A stretch of 64,000 nucleotides of DNA, from positions 1-64,000 of the forward strand of contig NZ_JAUNTS010000004.1 of assembly GCF_030538595.1 (NCBI RefSeq), in the 5' to 3' direction. Below are positions 1 through 8,606 of this stretch, piece after piece. The notes beneath the pieces were generated by a model. The model had not been told where the DNA came from. It made no database searches and was given only the letters and a program-made list of their open reading frames with translations. The translations under genes were made by a program, and so were the position numbers. Each line of letters opens with the position of its first letter. The stretch's first letter is position 1. Origin of the DNA: Kocuria sp. (lineage in GTDB: Bacteria > Actinomycetota > Actinomycetes > Actinomycetales > Micrococcaceae).

Positions 1-44
1 CCCCCCCCCCCCGGGGGGGGGGCCCCCCCCCCGGGGGGGGGGGG
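1..44. repeat. Homopolymer palindrome C12-G10-C10-G12 at window edge
   Basis: The first 44 bases are four alternating runs of C and G (12, 10, 10 and 12 long), which is a perfect palindrome. They abut one arm of a long inverted-repeat element, so this may be a mis-called hairpin at a contig edge rather than real sequence. Confidence 0.8.
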
Positions 45-67
45 CGCCACAACTCGATGCTCGGCGG
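45..67. repeat. One arm of a long inverted-repeat element
   Basis: These 23 bases match 41849-41871, the right arm of the inverted repeat at 41814-41865 plus its flank, with only two mismatches. The other arm would lie where the C/G runs now stand or outside the window. It sits just past the ohr stop codon. Confidence 0.6.
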
Positions 68-78
68 TCGGAGGCAGA

Positions 79-501
79 TCAGTCGTCGGTGACCACCAGT
101 TCAACGGGAATGTTGCCCCGGGTGGCGTTGGAGTACGGGCACACCTGGTGGGCCTTTTCTGCCAGCTCAACGGCCTTGTCGTGGTCCAGATCGGGGATCA
201 CGATTTCCAGTGTGACCTCCAAAGCGAACCCACCGGCGTCGTTGGGACCAATGCCCACCCGAGCGCCAACGCTGGAATCACCCAGGTCAACTTTCTCCTT
301 CCGCGCCACCAGCTGCAGAGCGGAGTGGAAGCAGGCGGCATATCCGGCGGCGAACAGTTCCTCGGGATTGGCACCGTTGCCAGAACCACCCATCTCCTTG
401 GGAACGGCCAAATCAAGGTCAATGCGGCCATCCACGGTGCGGGTGTGACCATCCCGGCCCGCTCCCGTGGCAATGGCTTCTGCTGTGTAAACGCTTGCCA
501 T
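79..501 (-). CDS. ohr: Organic hydroperoxide resistance protein (Ohr)
   Basis: Cytosolic thiol peroxidase of the OsmC/Ohr family that reduces organic hydroperoxides to alcohols. The product is 140 residues, the usual family length. The peroxidatic cysteine is Cys57 in GYAACFHS and the resolving cysteine is Cys121 in CPYSNATR, the Ohr rather than the OsmC signature. The ATG at 501 is chosen because GGAGGA lies 7 bases upstream and homologues begin close to this MASVY; the open frame runs 17 codons further up without support. It is the first gene in the window and is divergent from deoD. No OhrR-type regulator is visible nearby. Confidence 0.93.
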   Translation of the reverse strand: MASVYTAEAIATGAGRDGHTRTVDGRIDLDLAVPKEMGGSGNGANPEELFAAGYAACFHSALQLVARKEKVDLGDSSVGARVGIGPNDAGGFALEVTLEIVIPDLDHDKAVELAEKAHQVCPYSNATRGNIPVELVVTDD

Positions 502-681
502 GATGTTTTCCTCCAGTGCGTGTGTCAGTGGCTTGTGTGGATGTAACCGCAATCCATCTTCCTCAGATGTTCAAGGCACGGCAACAGGGAGGTGACTGAG
601 CAGACATGACATGCTGACGGATGAATCCAGGCGCAGGCACGTGACCATACGCTGCACAGTTGAACCACTCGGGAGATTTTC

Positions 682-1401
682 ATGATTGACACCGCAGGCA
701 AGTCCACGCCGCACATCCAGCCGGACGGCGTACCCATTGCGGAGACCATCCTGCTGCCGGGTGATCCCCTGCGGGCCAAGTTCATTGCGGAGAACTATCT
801 GGAGAACACTCAGCAGTTCAACCGGGTTCGTGGCATGTTGGGTTTCACCGGTATGTACCGGGGCCGCGAGGTTTCCGTGATGGGAACCGGTATGGGCATG
901 CCTTCCATGGGCATTTACAGCTGGGAACTCATCAACGTGTTTGGGGTCAAGAACCTGATCCGGGTGGGCTCCTGCGGCGCGTTGCAGGATGAGCTGAACC
1001 TGTACGACGTCGTACTGGCGCAGGGTGCCTCCACGGATTCCAACTACGCCAGCCAGTATCAGTTGCCTGGGACATATGCCCCGTTGGCCTCCTATGGGCT
1101 GTTGGAACAGGCCAAGCGAGCTGCCGATGATCTGGGCGTGCGGACCCATGTGGGCGGCGTGGTCTCCAGCGATGTGTTCTACAACGCCAACGATCAGGTC
1201 AATGGTCGGTGGGCGGCCATGGGACTGCTGGCCGTGGAAATGGAAGCGGCGGCGCTCTACATGAACGCCGCCGCTGCGGGGGTGAATGCGTTGGCTCTGT
1301 TCACGGTCAGTGACCACATCATGCGGGCGGAGGAAACCACGCCGCAGGAGCGTCAGACAGCTTTCACCCAGATGATGGAAATCGCCCTGACCCTAGCCTG
1401 A
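682..1401 (+). CDS. deoD: Purine nucleoside phosphorylase, DeoD type
   Basis: Hexameric-type purine nucleoside phosphorylase that splits purine (deoxy)ribonucleosides with phosphate to free base and (deoxy)ribose-1-phosphate. At 239 residues it has the full DeoD length. The phosphate-binding loop GDPLRAKFIAENYL is near residues 27-40, the RVGSCGAL segment follows at mid-protein, and the catalytic SDH is near the C-terminus (TVSDH). GGGAG lies just upstream of the ATG. It is monocistronic here and ends at a long hairpin shared with a convergent gene. The CNT-type nucleoside transporter at 56.9 kb could supply substrate, but no linkage is shown. Confidence 0.93.
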   Translation: MIDTAGKSTPHIQPDGVPIAETILLPGDPLRAKFIAENYLENTQQFNRVRGMLGFTGMYRGREVSVMGTGMGMPSMGIYSWELINVFGVKNLIRVGSCGALQDELNLYDVVLAQGASTDSNYASQYQLPGTYAPLASYGLLEQAKRAADDLGVRTHVGGVVSSDVFYNANDQVNGRWAAMGLLAVEMEAAALYMNAAAAGVNALALFTVSDHIMRAEETTPQERQTAFTQMMEIALTLA

Positions 1402-1416
1402 CCCCCTTCCCCACTA

Positions 1417-1481
1417 CTGCCGAGTGTCCGAGTTTGGTCGTTTCCATGCCCTGGAAACGACCAAACTCGGACACTCGGCAG
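1417..1481. repeat. Long inverted repeat, CCGAGTGTCCGAGTTTGG family, copy 1
   Basis: Two 30-base arms (1417-1446 and 1452-1481) are exact reverse complements around a 5-base loop. It lies between the convergent stops of deoD and the DUF4282 gene, so it could end transcripts from both sides although no T-run follows. The same arm core recurs at 45165, 48928 and 49902. Confidence 0.95.
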
Positions 1482-1495
1482 CAAGGGGCCCGGGG

Positions 1496-2035
1496 TTAGC
1501 GCTTGTTTTGCTCCACCAGGAGGCTGGTGTTCTGCGCGGTGCGCACCATGGCCACGTAGAACTCAATGGTCACGCGGAACAGGATGATGTAAACGAACGC
1601 GAAGACGGCGCCGAACACGAACATCAACATGCCCGCAGCTGCGGAGTCCGTGAAGGCTGCGATGGTGAAGATCAACCAACCCAGCACAATCGCTGCCAAG
1701 CCAACGCCAAAGAGCACACCGGCAAAGCGGATGGTCACAAAGTTCTTGAAGGAGAAGTCGAACAACGCCTTGAAGAAATTGGGCTCGCCGGTGCCGGCAC
1801 CGCGTGCCGGAGAACCTCCGGGCTGAGTGAATCCCTGGTTCTGCTGGGGCGTGTAGCCATAACCTGTGTTGGCTTGCTGCCCGGGGTTGTAGGCGGGTTG
1901 TCCCGCCACCGGGGCGCCGGAAGGCTGAGATGTGGGCTGCTCCGAACCTTGCGGAGTCTGGTAGTGCGGCGGGCCGGGGTTGTTGTGAGGCTCCGGGTTG
2001 GTGGAGCCGGTGTTCTCGGGAGGTGTCTGTGACAT
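1496..2035 (-). CDS. DUF4282 membrane protein
   Basis: Protein of unknown function of the DUF4282 family. The first ~95 residues are a Pro/Asn/Gln-rich, low-complexity cytosolic tail. The DUF4282 part follows: FFKALFDFSFKNFVTIRF, then two hydrophobic segments separated by a short polar turn, and a short basic end. The ATG at 2035 is preferred because AAGGA sits at proper distance; an ATG two codons upstream overlaps that site. It is convergent with deoD across a hairpin and stands alone. The proline-rich tail suggests protein contacts, but that is inference. Confidence 0.75.
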   Translation of the reverse strand: MSQTPPENTGSTNPEPHNNPGPPHYQTPQGSEQPTSQPSGAPVAGQPAYNPGQQANTGYGYTPQQNQGFTQPGGSPARGAGTGEPNFFKALFDFSFKNFVTIRFAGVLFGVGLAAIVLGWLIFTIAAFTDSAAAGMLMFVFGAVFAFVYIILFRVTIEFYVAMVRTAQNTSLLVEQNKR

Positions 2036-2366
2036 GTCCATCCTTGCGGGAGGCGTTCAGGTACTTGCCTAGTCAACTCCGCTGCGGCCTTGTGACCAAA
2101 ACTTCCCGCCTGTGTTCCAGAGTGTGAACGTGCAGTCAACACACAGTGGGCGGAAACAAAACCCTCCGCGGCGCAAAAGACGGCGTGAAAGGTGGACCTT
2201 TGGGAGGGCACGGCGGAGGTGTGTGTGGGTGAGATGGCACCGGTAGGATCAGTGGCGGCGATCTCAACGGCGGGCGCTCACCCTTGGCGTCGGCCGTGAT
2301 GCCACCAGCACTCGATACAACAAAGCGGCTGTCACAAGGACGTGCGGCCGAGGAAGCAGGGCATCA
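2036..2366. other. Intergenic region between divergent genes
   Basis: About 330 bases between the divergent DUF4282 and GAPDH genes. I see no ORF with coding character, no strong hairpin and no clear riboswitch. It must hold the two promoters, but none stands out by eye. Confidence 0.5.
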
Positions 2367-3824
2367 GTGTCTGCAGTTGAAACATGGGCCGAACGCGAAA
2401 CCCGCGCGGAGGCCATGGTTCCCATGATCGGCAAGCTCTACCGCGAAAACAAAGTGGTGTTGAGCATTCACGGTCGTTCGCTGGTTCACAAATCCGTGAC
2501 GGACATTCTCAAAGCGCATCGGTTTGCTCGCCGTGTGGTGGGTCAAGAGCTGACCACGCAGAGCACCTGGGAGATGCTGAACATCTTGCAGGGCTTGAAG
2601 CTGGGAACGTGCCAGATCGACCTGGGCAAGCTGGCTGCCGGATTGGCTGAGTCCCAGCGCGAAGACACCGAGCAGTACCTGCGGGAACAGCTGGCCTCCG
2701 TGGTGGATCAGCAGGGTCAGAACACCCCGGAAACTCGGGACGTGGTGCTGTACGGATTTGGCCGTATTGGCCGCTTGCTGGCCCGCATTCTGGTGGAGCG
2801 CTTTGACGGGACCGGATTGAAGCTGCGCGCTGTGGTGGTGCGCAAAAAGCCGGGCAATGATCTGGTCAAACGTGCGTCCCTCCTGCGCCGTGACTCCATT
2901 CACGGCAAGTTCAACGGCTCCATCCTGGTGGATGAACAGCGCAATGTGATTTCCGCCAACGGCGTGGACATCCAAGTGATTTACGCGGATTCACCGGCAG
3001 CAGTTGATTATCGCGACTACGGGATTGACAATGCCATTCTGATTGACAACACGGGCGTTTGGCGTGATATTGAAGGGCTGGCTCGGCACCTGGAATCACC
3101 CGGTATCTCCAAGGTGCTGCTCACCGCCCCCGGTAAGGGCGCCATGAAAAACATTGTGTGCGGTGTCAATGATTCAGACATTGAATCAGATGACCGGATC
3201 ATTTCCGCAGCCTCCTGCACCACCAATGCCATCACGCCGGTGGTCAAGGTGATCAATGATCGTTACGGCATTCAGCAGGGCCACGTGGAGACCGTTCACG
3301 CCTTCACCAATGATCAGAACCTCACGGACAACTACCACAAGGGCGAACGCAGAGGCCGGGCTGCCGGGCTGAACATGGTGCTCACGGAAACCGGTGCCGC
3401 CAAGGCCGTGGCCAAAGCATTGCCGGAGATGGAAGGCAAGCTCACGGGCAACGCCATCCGGGTGCCTGTTCCGGATGTGTCCATGGCGGTGCTGACCCTG
3501 CAACTGGATCAGGCTCCGGCGGATGCGCAGGAACTCAACCAGTTCTTGCGCGGTACCTCCCTGGATTCTCCGTTGAGTCGGCAGATTGACTTCACGGACT
3601 CCCCGGAAACGGTCTCCTCCGATCTTGTGGGCTCGCGTTACGCGTGTGTGGTGGACGGGTTGGCCACGGTGGTCAACAACAAAACCGTGGTGGTTTACGC
3701 CTGGTACGACAACGAATTCGGGTACTCCAGCCAGGTGGTTCGCGTGTGCGCCAAAATGGCCGATATTGCCCAGCCCAAGTTCCCGTCCAACTGGACTCAT
3801 GCAGCGGAATTGCCCGCCAACTGA
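2367..3824 (+). CDS. gap: Glyceraldehyde-3-phosphate dehydrogenase, long form
   Basis: Phosphorylating GAPDH of the long actinobacterial type (485 residues against about 335 for classical GapA), with a ~120-residue N-terminal extension containing VLSIHGRSLVHKS. The Rossmann motif GFGRIGR is at 130-136 and the catalytic cysteine is Cys284 in SCTTN. C-terminal substrate-site residues and the WYDNEFGYSSQV segment are intact. The GTG start at 2367 keeps the extension found in homologues; GGAAGCAGGG lies upstream. Long forms of this kind often work beside a second GAPDH and favour gluconeogenesis or NADP use; I cannot tell which from sequence. The SRPBCC gene starts right after its stop. Confidence 0.9.
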   Translation: MSAVETWAERETRAEAMVPMIGKLYRENKVVLSIHGRSLVHKSVTDILKAHRFARRVVGQELTTQSTWEMLNILQGLKLGTCQIDLGKLAAGLAESQREDTEQYLREQLASVVDQQGQNTPETRDVVLYGFGRIGRLLARILVERFDGTGLKLRAVVVRKKPGNDLVKRASLLRRDSIHGKFNGSILVDEQRNVISANGVDIQVIYADSPAAVDYRDYGIDNAILIDNTGVWRDIEGLARHLESPGISKVLLTAPGKGAMKNIVCGVNDSDIESDDRIISAASCTTNAITPVVKVINDRYGIQQGHVETVHAFTNDQNLTDNYHKGERRGRAAGLNMVLTETGAAKAVAKALPEMEGKLTGNAIRVPVPDVSMAVLTLQLDQAPADAQELNQFLRGTSLDSPLSRQIDFTDSPETVSSDLVGSRYACVVDGLATVVNNKTVVVYAWYDNEFGYSSQVVRVCAKMADIAQPKFPSNWTHAAELPAN

Positions 3825-3849
3825 AATGACTACACCCGAGGAGGTCACG

Positions 3850-4353
3850 GTGTCACCCACGCCCACAGGAAGTCGCCGTCAGGATGGTACGGATTCGTAT
3901 TTGGTGTTGGCCAGGGAATTCGCCACCGATGTTCAGGACGCTTGGAATGCTGTCACGGATTCTTCCCGTACTGAACAGTGGTTTGGTCCGTGGCACGGTG
4001 ACCCTGCATCCGGCGTGATTACGGTGCAGATGATGGCTGAGGAAGGCCACCCGGAAATGGAGTCGCGGGTGCTGCAGTGTGATGCCCCGCGCAAGCTGGT
4101 GCTGGAAACTGGGGAGGCGGCCGGCGGGTGGCATCTGGAGCTGGATGTGGTGGATCACCCATCCGGTGGGGTCACCGTGGAGCTTTCACACCGCTTGTCC
4201 GATCCCGAGTTGGCCAGTCAGGCCGGTCCCGGGTGGGAGTTTTACCTGGACCGGCTGGTGGCCGCGGAGACCGGCGGCGATCCGGCGGCAGTGGCTTTCA
4301 CGGATTACTACCCCTCTCAGGCGCAGTATTACCGGGAGCTGTTCACGGACTGA
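3850..4353 (+). CDS. SRPBCC / AHSA1-like domain protein
   Basis: Small soluble protein of the START-like SRPBCC superfamily (AHSA1 type), a hydrophobic-pocket fold used for ligand binding or stress roles; its ligand is unknown. Seen: an N-terminal DAWNAVTDSSRTEQWFGPW segment, the usual first helix of the family, then alternating strands and a long C-terminal helix ending DYYPSQAQYYRELF. The GTG at 3850 is chosen because GAGGAGG precedes it at good distance; an in-frame ATG at 3826, two bases after the gap stop, has no such site. Close spacing suggests co-transcription with gap. Length is 167 residues. Confidence 0.78.
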   Translation: MSPTPTGSRRQDGTDSYLVLAREFATDVQDAWNAVTDSSRTEQWFGPWHGDPASGVITVQMMAEEGHPEMESRVLQCDAPRKLVLETGEAAGGWHLELDVVDHPSGGVTVELSHRLSDPELASQAGPGWEFYLDRLVAAETGGDPAAVAFTDYYPSQAQYYRELFTD

Positions 4354-4391
4354 ATCGCATGGCTGGGTGACCGGGGCGCACCACGCTCAGG

Positions 4392-6188
4392 TCAACGCCG
4401 GATGGTGCGCCGTGTGCCGTCCACACGTTGGGTCCAGCCGCGGGCATCCAGGTGCTCCAGCAGCGGGATGGCCACACGGCGCGTGGTTCCCAGGGCTAGG
4501 CGCGCCTGGCTTGCGGTGAAGGGTTGCTCCAACCTGGCCAGTTCACGCATGGCCAGGGCGGGGGCGTTCGGCAGTACGACGACGCCCCCGCCCACCCTCA
4601 CAATCCGACCCAACCTTTCGGCGGTGGCCAGCTCTCTGGAGCCAAGACCCCACCGCGTCAGATCGTGGGCCTCCGGCGAATCAAAGGGGTTGACCGCCAG
4701 GTGTTTTTCCAGCGCTTGGAGACCGAGTTCCGCGGGCCCCAGGTCTGGTTGATGGTCCCGATGGGCCAGATAGCCGCCGTTCTGAGTCAGCCCGGATTTT
4801 CCAATCACAGCTTTGACCAGTGCGGAATCCGTGATGCCCAACAGTTCTGGAACTGCGCCCACGGCCATCCCCGGTGCCATGGGGCTCCGCGCATGGATGG
4901 TGGCCACCTCGGCGCGGACCGTATCCACCCACCGGGTGAGTTCAGCCTGGTGAATCCACCACCCCGCCACCTCCTGAACCTCGGGTGAATCTGGCGTGGA
5001 GTCAGCCTGGGCCAGCAGCCCCAACTGCATGAGGTGGGCCCTGGACACAGCACCGTGGCGGATGACCAGGGAGCTGGCATCGCCGTCGTCGGGAAGAGTG
5101 CGCAACCACGCCGTGTGGCGGGCGCTGTCACCGCGGCGGCTGAGCGGGTAGGGGTTGATGTCCAGGATGCGGCCCCCACCCAGGACCACTTCTGCGGCGG
5201 GGTAACGCAAGATCACGCGGTCGCCGGGAATCACGGGGATGTGGCGCTCGATCCTGAGGCGGGCGTGATGATCGTCGAACGGGCGGAGGTGGGCAGGGAT
5301 GCCAGCACTGCCCACGTGCAGCACAACCTCCGAAGGCACCTGGGTGAAGGCGGGTCCGGTGGTGCGGTGAAGGTCGAACTCTTGGGTGGTGGGCCAAGCA
5401 CCCGGGGTGACCAGAACATCCCCCCGGTTGATCTCGCCTGCAGAAACTCCACGGAGATTCACGGCGGCGCGTGTGGTGGCCAACAGCTGATCGGTGGTGC
5501 TCTTGTGGCTCTGGAGGCCGCGGATCGTCACTGAGGTGCTGGTCTCACTGATAACGGTGAGGCTCTGCCCCACTGCCAGGGCGCCTGAGCCCAGGGTTCC
5601 GGTGGCCACGGTGCCGGCACCCTTGATGCTGAAGGCCCGATCCACCCACAGACGAACCCTCTGGTCGGCGTGCGGCACCGGGTTCTGGGCCAAGACCCGG
5701 TCCAACGTGTCACGCAACTGATCCAACCCGGTGCCATCCACGGCTGAGACGGCAGCCACCGGGGCATCACGCAGTCCTGTGTCCGCCAGCTCCCGGCGAA
5801 CCTCCCGGGTCACCGCCTCCACCAGGTCCGGAGCTTTGTCTATCCGGCTCAGCACGATCACCCCGCGGGTGATGCCCAAGGCCGCCACGGCATCCCGGTG
5901 GTCGGAGGACTGCGCCTGCCAGCCTTCATCAACGGCCACCACAAAACACACCACCGGGGCCGGTCCCAGCCCAGCCAGCATGTTGCCCAGAAACCGCTCA
6001 TGACCGGGTACGTCCACAAAGGAGACCTCCCGCCCGGATGGCAGCGTGGTCCAGGCGAAGCCCAGATCAATGGTCAGCCCGCGGCGTTTCTCCTCTGCCC
6101 AGCGGTCCGGTTCAATGCCCGTCAGTGCCCTGACCAGCGTGGACTTGCCGTGATCCACGTGCCCGGCGGTGGCCACCACGTGATTCAT
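4392..6188 (-). CDS. selB: Selenocysteine-specific elongation factor SelB
   Basis: GTPase that carries selenocysteinyl-tRNA to the ribosome and binds the SECIS hairpin. The product is 598 residues. G1 is GHVDHGKST (9-17), G2 contains Thr39, and G3 is DVPGHE (59-64). The G4 position reads SRID rather than the common NKxD/TKxD, which is unusual. Translation-factor beta-barrels follow, and the C-terminal third has the winged-helix repeats that read mRNA, with LGTTRRVAIPLLEHLDARGWTQRV close to the end. The ATG at 6188 gives the canonical SelB N-terminus; the frame runs 59 codons further up but that stretch has no homology. Its start overlaps the stop of the upstream Abi-like gene as TGATG, so translation is probably coupled. 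Confidence 0.95.
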   Translation of the reverse strand: MNHVVATAGHVDHGKSTLVRALTGIEPDRWAEEKRRGLTIDLGFAWTTLPSGREVSFVDVPGHERFLGNMLAGLGPAPVVCFVVAVDEGWQAQSSDHRDAVAALGITRGVIVLSRIDKAPDLVEAVTREVRRELADTGLRDAPVAAVSAVDGTGLDQLRDTLDRVLAQNPVPHADQRVRLWVDRAFSIKGAGTVATGTLGSGALAVGQSLTVISETSTSVTIRGLQSHKSTTDQLLATTRAAVNLRGVSAGEINRGDVLVTPGAWPTTQEFDLHRTTGPAFTQVPSEVVLHVGSAGIPAHLRPFDDHHARLRIERHIPVIPGDRVILRYPAAEVVLGGGRILDINPYPLSRRGDSARHTAWLRTLPDDGDASSLVIRHGAVSRAHLMQLGLLAQADSTPDSPEVQEVAGWWIHQAELTRWVDTVRAEVATIHARSPMAPGMAVGAVPELLGITDSALVKAVIGKSGLTQNGGYLAHRDHQPDLGPAELGLQALEKHLAVNPFDSPEAHDLTRWGLGSRELATAERLGRIVRVGGGVVVLPNAPALAMRELARLEQPFTASQARLALGTTRRVAIPLLEHLDARGWTQRVDGTRRTIRR

Positions 6189-6916
6189 CAAAGGTCTTCT
6201 GTGCTTTTCGCTGTTTCTAAGGCATGTAGCGAGGTGTATCGCTGACCCTGTACGTATGCACTGCCACGCCCTGAAGCCGTGTTGACCACGGGGCCGGGGA
6301 GTGTTCGGTGGTCTGGGTCGCCTGACTGGGACAAGAGAAACACCTGGTACATACCCTCGGTCCATACGTGTTGACGAGAAGACCGAATGATTCTTGCTAT
6401 TTTTCGATCGTTCCGATCAGAAGATGTTTCCAGGTGAGCTGCGTGCTCTTCGGTCCACAGCACATCGTCTCTTCGATGCAACACACGAGGAAACGCCCGG
6501 TGCAACGCAGATCGCCAGAGCTCGTCATACCTACCTCCCAACATTCCGGCCCAAAATCCGAAGGACAGTCCGGCAACAATTTGGTGTCGGTTGTCGATAT
6601 TCTCCCGCCGGAGGCGTTGGCGAACAGCATCAATGGATGCAGTCATCTCCGCGGTCACAGGTGGTTGAGACAAGAACCATGGGATTCCCCTGGTTCTTTC
6701 TTGAAAGTGAAGCGAAAGTTCACGGTCGATGGCGTTACGAAATAGCACTTCAAGATGAGCCACTGTCTCGAACGCTGCTGCTGACATCCTCGTATTCCAT
6801 GCGTAGAGGTCCAGCGTGCGGTCCAGATCACCGGCAGAGCGGTTCGCATAGGGCTCCAGGCGCTGGCCAGAGAATGCGGCGCACACAGCCTCGGATGAGT
6901 ACTCGACCATGGCCAC
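6188..6916 (-). CDS. Abi_2 (AbiD/AbiF)-like protein, C-terminus atypical
   Basis: Member of the Abi_2 family of abortive-infection proteins, which belong to the HEPN-like RNase group. The N-terminal two thirds is recognisable: LDLYAWNTRMSAAAF, LEVLFRNAIDREL, and IVAGLSFGFWAGMLGGRYDELW. The family's usual RNRxAHHE catalytic motif is not visible; the last ~75 residues do not look like the family, so the protein may be degraded or redirected. Start is GTG 6916, or ATG two codons on, with GCGAGG upstream. It lies between selA and selB on the same strand, and its TGA overlaps the selB ATG. Base composition is lower in GC than its neighbours, which hints at transfer. Confidence 0.6.
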   Translation of the reverse strand: MAMVEYSSEAVCAAFSGQRLEPYANRSAGDLDRTLDLYAWNTRMSAAAFETVAHLEVLFRNAIDRELSLHFQERTRGIPWFLSQPPVTAEMTASIDAVRQRLRRENIDNRHQIVAGLSFGFWAGMLGGRYDELWRSALHRAFPRVLHRRDDVLWTEEHAAHLETSSDRNDRKIARIIRSSRQHVWTEGMYQVFLLSQSGDPDHRTLPGPVVNTASGRGSAYVQGQRYTSLHALETAKSTEDL

Positions 6917-6943
6917 CTCGCAGTGCTATCTTGTTGATTGAAC

Positions 6944-6983
6944 GCCCCGTGTGTGCCTCTGATGCAAGCGCCCGGGGCTTTTT
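6944..6983 (+). terminator. Hairpin with plus-strand T-run
   Basis: A GCCCCG/CGGGGC stem (6944-6949 and 6973-6978) with a 23-base loop is followed by TTTTT on the plus strand. The flanking genes are on the minus strand, so it would end an antisense or unknown plus-strand RNA, or act as a processing hairpin between selA and the Abi-like gene. Confidence 0.35.
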
Positions 6984-7031
6984 CTTGCTTGAATGTTGAG
7001 GCTACTTGACCCAGTCAACCTTCTGCCAGGG

Positions 7032-8399
7032 TCATCTATTGGGCTGTGCCCGGTACTGAATCCTGCTCATCGCCGTGATCACAGCGTGGGCCAGGCGGTC
7101 GTCGTCGTGCTCTGGGACGCAGCGGAGGTCGAGCAGGCAGGCGCCGTTGTGTATGCGACCCACCACGCCTGGGTCGCCCAAGCGTAGGACTCCCGCCACG
7201 GATTCGGGGAGGCGCACGGCCCATCCGGGCAGGGGAACTCCCGGGGCGCCACCGCCGCCCACGCGGCCGTCATGGGGGACCACGCTCACGGATTTGTGCC
7301 CGGCCGCCGCAATGGACTGCGCCAAACGCTCCGCGCGGACTTTGAGAGCTTCCGGATCCGAGTGAAGATACTGGTGAACGGGGGTTGCCGGTCCGTTGAG
7401 GGTGGCCTCCAGAGCGGCCAGGGTGAGTTTGTCGCAGCGCACCGCGCGGGCCAACGGGTGCTTGGCCAACTTCTGGATGATCTCCGTGCGACCCAGCAGC
7501 AGCCCAGCCTGCGGGCCGCCCAACAGTTTGTCCCCGCTGGCGATCACCACATCGGCCCCGGCCTCCAAAGCGGAGGTCAGATCGGGTTCGTCATGTAAGG
7601 CGGGGTCGTGATGGAGCAGGCCGCTGCCCACGTCCACGATCAGGGGAACCCCTGCCTGACGTGCCACATCACTCAACTGGGCGATCTCCACCCCGGAGGT
7701 GAAGCCGCTGACCCTGAAGTTGCTGGGGTGGACCTTCAGAATGCAGCCGGTGTGATCGTTGAGGGCCTGCGTGTAGTCGCTGACGTGGGTCCGATTGGTG
7801 GTCCCCACCTCCCGCAGAACAGCGCCGGTGGAGGTCATCAGGTCGGAGAGTCGAAATCCGGCACCGATCTCCACGAACTCACCGCGACTGATGATCACCT
7901 CTTGCTGGAAGGCCAAAGCTGTGGTGGCCAGGACCAACGCACCGGCGCCGTTGTTGACCACCAGGGCATCTTCTGCTGCCGGACAAGCATCCAATAGCGC
8001 TTGCCGGGCCCCTATACCGCGCTTTGACCGGCGCCCGGAGACCAAGTCCATCTCCACATCCACGTAGCCGGCTGCATCCGTGATGGCCTGAGTTGCGGCA
8101 ACAGACAAGGGAGCCCGCCCCAAGTTGGTGTGCACCACAATCCCCGTGGCATTGAGGACCGGTGTCAACGATGTGGCGCCGCGGTCCTCCAGCGAACCAA
8201 TCACCTCATCCACAACGGCGTCCGGGGTGATCTCACCTGACCGGGCACGGTCCTGCGCTGCTCGGATGCGGGCTTTGATGGTGGTGGCGGACAAGCGCTC
8301 CATCGCGGCCAGGACCTCAGGTAATCTCATCAGACCATCTGTGCGTGGGATGGCCCGCCGGGGATCGTCCTGTGCCACGTCACTCACCTTCCGTGCCAC
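7032..8399 (-). CDS. selA: L-seryl-tRNA(Sec) selenium transferase SelA
   Basis: PLP enzyme that converts Ser-tRNA(Sec) to Sec-tRNA(Sec) using selenophosphate from SelD. The product is 455 residues, normal for SelA. The PLP lysine is Lys291 in SGDKLLGGPQAG. Also seen are LTPVLNATGIVVHTNLGRAPLS (72-98) and REVGTTNRTHVSDY, both strongly conserved. The N-terminus is uncertain: GTGs occur at 8399, 8387 and 8375, and AAGGTGAG would best serve the last. tRNA-Sec lies 66 bases upstream on the same strand. With selC upstream and the Abi-like gene and selB downstream it appears to form one transcription unit. Confidence 0.94.
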   Translation of the reverse strand: MARKVSDVAQDDPRRAIPRTDGLMRLPEVLAAMERLSATTIKARIRAAQDRARSGEITPDAVVDEVIGSLEDRGATSLTPVLNATGIVVHTNLGRAPLSVAATQAITDAAGYVDVEMDLVSGRRSKRGIGARQALLDACPAAEDALVVNNGAGALVLATTALAFQQEVIISRGEFVEIGAGFRLSDLMTSTGAVLREVGTTNRTHVSDYTQALNDHTGCILKVHPSNFRVSGFTSGVEIAQLSDVARQAGVPLIVDVGSGLLHHDPALHDEPDLTSALEAGADVVIASGDKLLGGPQAGLLLGRTEIIQKLAKHPLARAVRCDKLTLAALEATLNGPATPVHQYLHSDPEALKVRAERLAQSIAAAGHKSVSVVPHDGRVGGGGAPGVPLPGWAVRLPESVAGVLRLGDPGVVGRIHNGACLLDLRCVPEHDDDRLAHAVITAMSRIQYRAQPNR

Positions 8400-8465
8400 T
8401 GGCTCACCTTTGTGCGGGGTGGGGCACGGGGCGTCGTCGTGCTGCGGCCGCGGTGCCTGAAGTCT

Positions 8466-8561
8466 TGGCGGAGGCGGACGGGAATCGAACCCGCCAGACC
8501 GAGATACTCGGTCTCACCGGTTTTGAAGACCGGGGTGCCCACCAGGAACACGGACGCCTCC
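8466..8561 (-). tRNA. selC: tRNA-Sec (anticodon UCA)
   Basis: On the minus strand the 5' acceptor GGAGGCG pairs with CGCCTCC at the 3' end, followed by G and an encoded CCA. The anticodon loop reads CTTCAAA with UCA as anticodon. The variable arm is very long (GAGACCG...CGGTCT), and the T-loop is GGTTCGATTCC. The total of 96 bases with CCA and the extended acceptor/T helix are the marks of tRNA-Sec rather than tRNA-Ser or a suppressor. It stands between the HTH-nucleotidyltransferase gene and selA. Confidence 0.96.
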
Positions 8562-8606
8562 GTCACTCGAATCTATCACCGGGTCAGGTGTGGGTGAATG
8601 CGTCGC

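Noticed and set aside
198-473. Long ORFs antisense or shifted to real genes
   Set aside because: They mirror ohr, gap, fdh, bgl and others in other frames with low-complexity, Arg/Pro-rich translations typical of shadows in high-GC DNA.
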